Assembly (NCBI GenBank): GCA_052144935.1
Contig: JBKQPR010000350.1
Coordinates: 1-9,694, forward strand
Length of the DNA stretch: 9,694 nucleotides
Source of the DNA: JOPF133 sp052144935
GTDB taxonomy: Bacteria > Acidobacteriota > Terriglobia > Bryobacterales > Bryobacteraceae
Reading direction: 5' to 3'
The notes beneath the pieces are model-generated. The model was not told the origin of the DNA. It did no database searches and worked only from the letters and a program-made list of their open reading frames with translations. The position numbers and the translations under genes are program-made. Shown here piece by piece: positions 8,601-9,694 of this stretch. How positions within the stretch are numbered: the stretch's first letter is position 1; the number at the start of each line of letters is the position of its first letter.

Positions 8601-8743
8601 TGAACGTAGTTGTTGGCAACGTCGGGATAGGCTTCGATGGGGAGGTTTTCGAAGGAGATCACGCCCCATATAAACAGCATGATTGCCAACGCCACCACGA
8701 GCAGACGGTTATGGAGCGCGAAATCGACGAGTCCGCGAATCAT
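5606..8743 (-). CDS. Heavy-metal-type RND efflux pump (CzcA/CusA family, HME-RND)
   Basis: This is the proton-driven inner-membrane pump of the tripartite system, trimeric in known relatives. The 1045 residues have the family's usual length and order: TM1 (13-33), a large periplasmic domain (34-340), TM2-TM7 (about 342-555), a second periplasmic domain (556-870) and TM8-TM12 (874-1028). TM4 carries DFGMVVDGAVVMVE, placing Asp404, Asp410 and Glu417 where CzcA has its proton-relay Asp402, Asp408 and Glu415; this marks a heavy-metal rather than a drug pump. The three pore methionines of CusA (Met573, 623, 672) have no obvious counterparts (IWAR, GFFNTE and NMEEAVSG stand there). The TM11 Lys984 of CusA is also replaced (RLRPIMM), so a Cu(I)/Ag(I) role is unlikely. 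A divalent cation or another substrate is possible. The ATG at 8743 gives the standard MIRGLVDFAL N-terminus, but no clear Shine-Dalgarno precedes it. The gene converges on the regulator with a 17-bp gap and is transcribed apart from its channel and adaptor. Confidence 0.95.
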   Translation of the reverse strand: MIRGLVDFALHNRLLVVALAIMLFIWGVISFENLPIEAYPDVANNYVQVITQWPGRAAEEMEQQVTIPIEIVMNGLPHLQHLRSTSLFGLSSVMLIFDDDSENDWNRQKVLERLSSVTLPDNLQPQMGTDYSPVGQIYWYTLHSNNPEYDLMELKSLEDWYLEKQFKSVPNVVDVASFGGTTKEYQVQLDPDKLVDYGLSLAQVEQQLTNNNVNAGGSFIEAGLQQINVRSLGLVKHVDDIGQIVVKLQNGTPIRVEDIAKVVQGPKIRLGRIGQARHRADGKIVDNNDTIEGIVLLRKGASSDETLVKIHEKVDQLNDGLLPPGVKVVPFLDRSELVHYTTHTVLHNLTEGIVLVALVLFMFLGNARGALVVAMTIPFALLFASICLDLRSIPANLLSLGALDFGMVVDGAVVMVENIVRHMARQADPPRSVVARIREAAFEVQRPVFYAIGIIITAYLPIFTLQSVEGRLFKPMAWTVAFALLGALLFSMVLAPVLCSFLFRGTTREWRNPVLAWLIAGYRSAVRFAIRARYLTAGAAVCSVCAAAWLLSSGIIGSEFLPHLDEGAIWARGTLAPSTGPAEGNRLMTQARLVMASFPEVKQVVSQVGRPDDGTDTTGFFNTEYFVDLKPKEEWRPVFDQDKEHLIGALDRELEKLPGVLWNFSQPIADNMEEAVSGVKGELAIKIYGEDLKTLEDKGDQIVGVMRKIPGVQDLGLFRVIGQPNLNFSVNWRQAARFGLNAADVQDAVQTAVGGNALTQVLQGERRFDLVLRYQAPYRDTQEAIESVRLLSPTNERVSLKQLCDAQVADGASEIYREENSRYVALKYSVRGRDLGSTVEEAIRKVNAQVKLPPGYRIDWAGEYASQQRSQRRLMIVLPITILVIYIIMYTMFHSFKWATLMLANMAMAPLGGLVALLITGTHFSVSSGVGFLALFGVCVQTGVIMLEYINQLRSRGHSVLDAAVEGAVLRLRPIMMTTLVATLGLIPAALSHAIGSDSQRPFAIVIVGGLMVAMVMNVFLLPTLYVWVAADDDVLPAPEADFEE

Positions 8744-8764
8744 GGAGAGGGGAGCCTAATTTCC

Positions 8765-8770
8765 AATGTA
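8765..8770 (-). promoter_or_regulatory. Candidate -10 element of the pump gene
   Basis: The minus strand reads GCTACATT; TACATT matches TATAAT at four of six positions. It lies 24 bases downstream of operator 2, nearly the same as the channel-adaptor promoter, and the expected -35 position is plain GC with no consensus, in line with activator dependence. Transcription would begin near 8758, giving a leader of about 15 bases with no strong ribosome binding site. Confidence 0.4.
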
Positions 8771-8794
8771 GCGAGAGGGCCTGGCGGGGCGGCC

Positions 8795-8827
8795 CTATCT
8801 TTCGGTTCCGCTCACCCTATCTTTTGG
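8795..8827 (-). promoter_or_regulatory. Operator 2: paired direct repeats, 22-bp spacing
   Basis: Read on the minus strand, CCAAAAGATAGG (8827-8816) is followed by GAAAGATAG (8803-8795), with cores exactly 22 bp apart. The upstream 12-mer is identical to that of operator 1, the second half is nearly so, and the spacer sequence between them is unrelated. Matching motif, spacing, orientation and distance to a CTACANT box argue for one regulator acting at both places. The site ends 51 bases before the pump start. Confidence 0.72.
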
Positions 8828-8831
8828 AAAA

Positions 8832-8867
8832 GGGGCGGTTGGGAAGACGGGCGGTTGGGTAGTTGGG
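8832..8867 (+). repeat. G-rich 8-bp periodic motif, potential G-quadruplex
   Basis: Five GGG runs begin at 8833, 8841, 8849, 8857 and 8865, an exact 8-bp period with five-base loops. Two units are identical (GGGCGGTT at 8833 and 8849). The pattern meets the usual G3 with loops of 1-7 rule for an intramolecular G-quadruplex on the plus strand, which is the template strand for the pump gene. It begins five bases beyond operator 2, so it sits at the upstream edge of the pump promoter. Function is unproven. Confidence 0.65.
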
Positions 8868-9189
8868 CCGGTTTCGGAGGCGACGGCTCAGGGGCGGGCG
8901 GCGATGCAAGTCCCGGCTAGCGGGCCGGTTTGTTTCCTCCGTCGAGCCGGTCACCAAGGGATCGGTCCACACAACGGCGTCAGGGGGATATACCGGTTCC
9001 TAAACGCCGGGCGACCAGGAAGGAATTACTCGCCGCGTGCGGGGACTGAGGAAGATCGCTTCCGCCAAGCCAATGATTCGGGAGTTGACAAGCGAGATCA
9101 GAGAGCCGTGCAGCGGTTGGCGGCGTTCTCCTCTTTTCCCTCGGCGGCGTCTCGGGGCGCACGGCGGCATTCTTTTGTTCCGATATCCT
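8868..9189. other. Gene-free stretch, nothing recognised
   Basis: No gene with recognisable family features was found on either strand. The open frames here are short and look like chance frames in GC-rich sequence; the minus-strand one is the run-on of the broken methionine synthase-like gene. No clear terminator, tRNA or repeat was seen. Confidence 0.5.
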
Positions 9190-9522
9190 CGCGTCGCGCA
9201 CCTGGCCAGGACTCTCCACCGCGGGGTCGATCGGATCTATGACGCCGACGAATATCGTCTGATCGGGCGGCAGATAGCGGCCGATCATCTCCAATACCCG
9301 CTCCGGATCCTTTTCGCTCGCCAACTGGACGTAAAAGCGCCCGGCGCGCAGCCGGAAGAGAACAGGCAGCAGTCCGGCGTAGTCCACATCGGCGCTGTGA
9401 GTGGCGTCCCGGTCACCGCCCGGACAGGTATGCACGCCGATACGCCGACGCTCTTCGGACGGGAAACGATCGAGCACACGGTTGTTCAGTGCGACGAAGC
9501 TTTCCAGCAATTCACTCCTTGC
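9190..9522 (-). pseudogene. Cobalamin-independent methionine synthase-like (MetE/UROD family) fragment
   Basis: The minus-strand frame opens after a stop at 9523-9525. It encodes about 110 residues that closely resemble the central-to-C-terminal part of MetE-like methyltransferases: LNNRVLDRF, RRIGVHTCPGGD, HSADVDYAGLLP, FYVQLASEKDP and FVGVIDPIDP. The His-x-Cys of HTCPGGD and the Glu of QLASE correspond to zinc ligands in this family. The similarity stops abruptly after VRD at about 9190, where family members continue with a helix and then the Asp-Cys-Gly segment that holds the last zinc-ligand Cys. The remaining 70 codons, down to a stop at 8980, look unrelated. With both ends missing, no active enzyme is expected. 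The only start candidates are a TTG at 9510 or nothing. The original gene would have run leftward toward the pump. Confidence 0.75.
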
Positions 9523-9694
9523 CTATGAACATAGCTAGTAAATGAACTCCCAAGCTGCCCAGACCTAGTGTCCTGTGTCAGAAGTTCTGCACCACGGCCG
9601 GGCGACCTCGCATCCTTCCCTGCGCATGACTGAGGGCAAGATGGCCTGATCCTGGTCAAAACTGCGGCCAACTGAGATTTCGCTGGACATCCCT
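9523..9694. other. Unassigned right end
   Basis: No conserved gene is seen on either strand, and no continuation of the methionine synthase-like reading frame upstream of the stop at 9523-9525. A small inverted repeat CAGAAGTTCTG occurs within TGTGTCAGAAGTTCTGCACC near 9574-9593. The break in the neighbouring gene suggests a rearrangement boundary here, but no transposase sequence is visible. Confidence 0.4.

Noticed and set aside
5600..8920. Long plus-strand open frames of 461 and 621 codons opposite the pump gene
   Set aside because: They are rich in His, Gln, Arg and Ala with no domain pattern, and they mirror codon positions of the clearly conserved pump gene. This is the usual artefact of GC-rich coding DNA.
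8904..9528. Plus-strand open frames of 112 and 163 codons near the right end
   Set aside because: The second lies antisense to the methionine synthase-like fragment and neither shows domain features or a convincing ribosome binding site.

Overview
The window is GC-rich bacterial DNA carrying one complete tripartite RND efflux system of the heavy-metal (CzcCBA/CusCBA) type together with its own two-component regulator. A degraded gene remnant lies at each end. The best guess for the host is an acidobacterium of the Solibacter/Bryobacter kind. This is an inference from the GC-rich, reiterated 'GCGGCTC(A/G)GACA' repeat block, the style of the NarL-type regulator and kinase, and the resemblance of the pump to acidobacterial CzcA homologues as I remember them. 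No database search was possible.

Layout. Positions 1-631 hold a visibly less GC-rich stretch with the C-terminal part of a DUF3800-family protein whose N-terminus is missing. A possible terminator lies at 684-709. The minus-strand operon at 3208-798 encodes a TolC/CzcC-type outer-membrane factor, then a CzcB-type lipoprotein adaptor; the two genes overlap by 4 bases (ATGA). The divergent intergenic region 3209-3538 holds a tandem 45-bp GC-rich repeat block, a pair of direct repeats 22 bp apart (3450-3482), and candidate promoters in both directions. The plus-strand operon at 3539-5588 encodes a membrane-anchored PAS histidine kinase and a NarL/FixJ-type response regulator, overlapping by 32 bases. 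Converging on it with a gap of only 17 bp is the 1045-residue RND pump (5606-8743, minus strand). Upstream of the pump lie a second copy of the 22-bp-spaced operator (8795-8827) and a G-rich motif with an exact 8-bp period (8832-8867). The right end holds a fragment of a cobalamin-independent methionine synthase-like gene (9190-9522) and unassigned sequence.

How the parts may work together. The outer-membrane factor, adaptor and pump would form one trans-envelope efflux complex, although the pump is transcribed separately from its partners. The operator, a 12-mer CCAAAAGATAGG followed 22 bp later by a second (A/G)AAAGATAG, occurs once in the divergent regulator/OMF-adaptor intergenic region and once upstream of the pump. 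In both places it sits 24-25 bp upstream of a matching GCTACA(G/T)T element. The simplest model is that the encoded response regulator binds these sites and co-activates the two pump transcription units and possibly its own. This shared promoter architecture is the most interesting signal in the window. The transported substrate is not settled: the proton-relay motif of heavy-metal RND pumps is intact, but the methionines that define the Cu(I)/Ag(I) pump CusA are absent.
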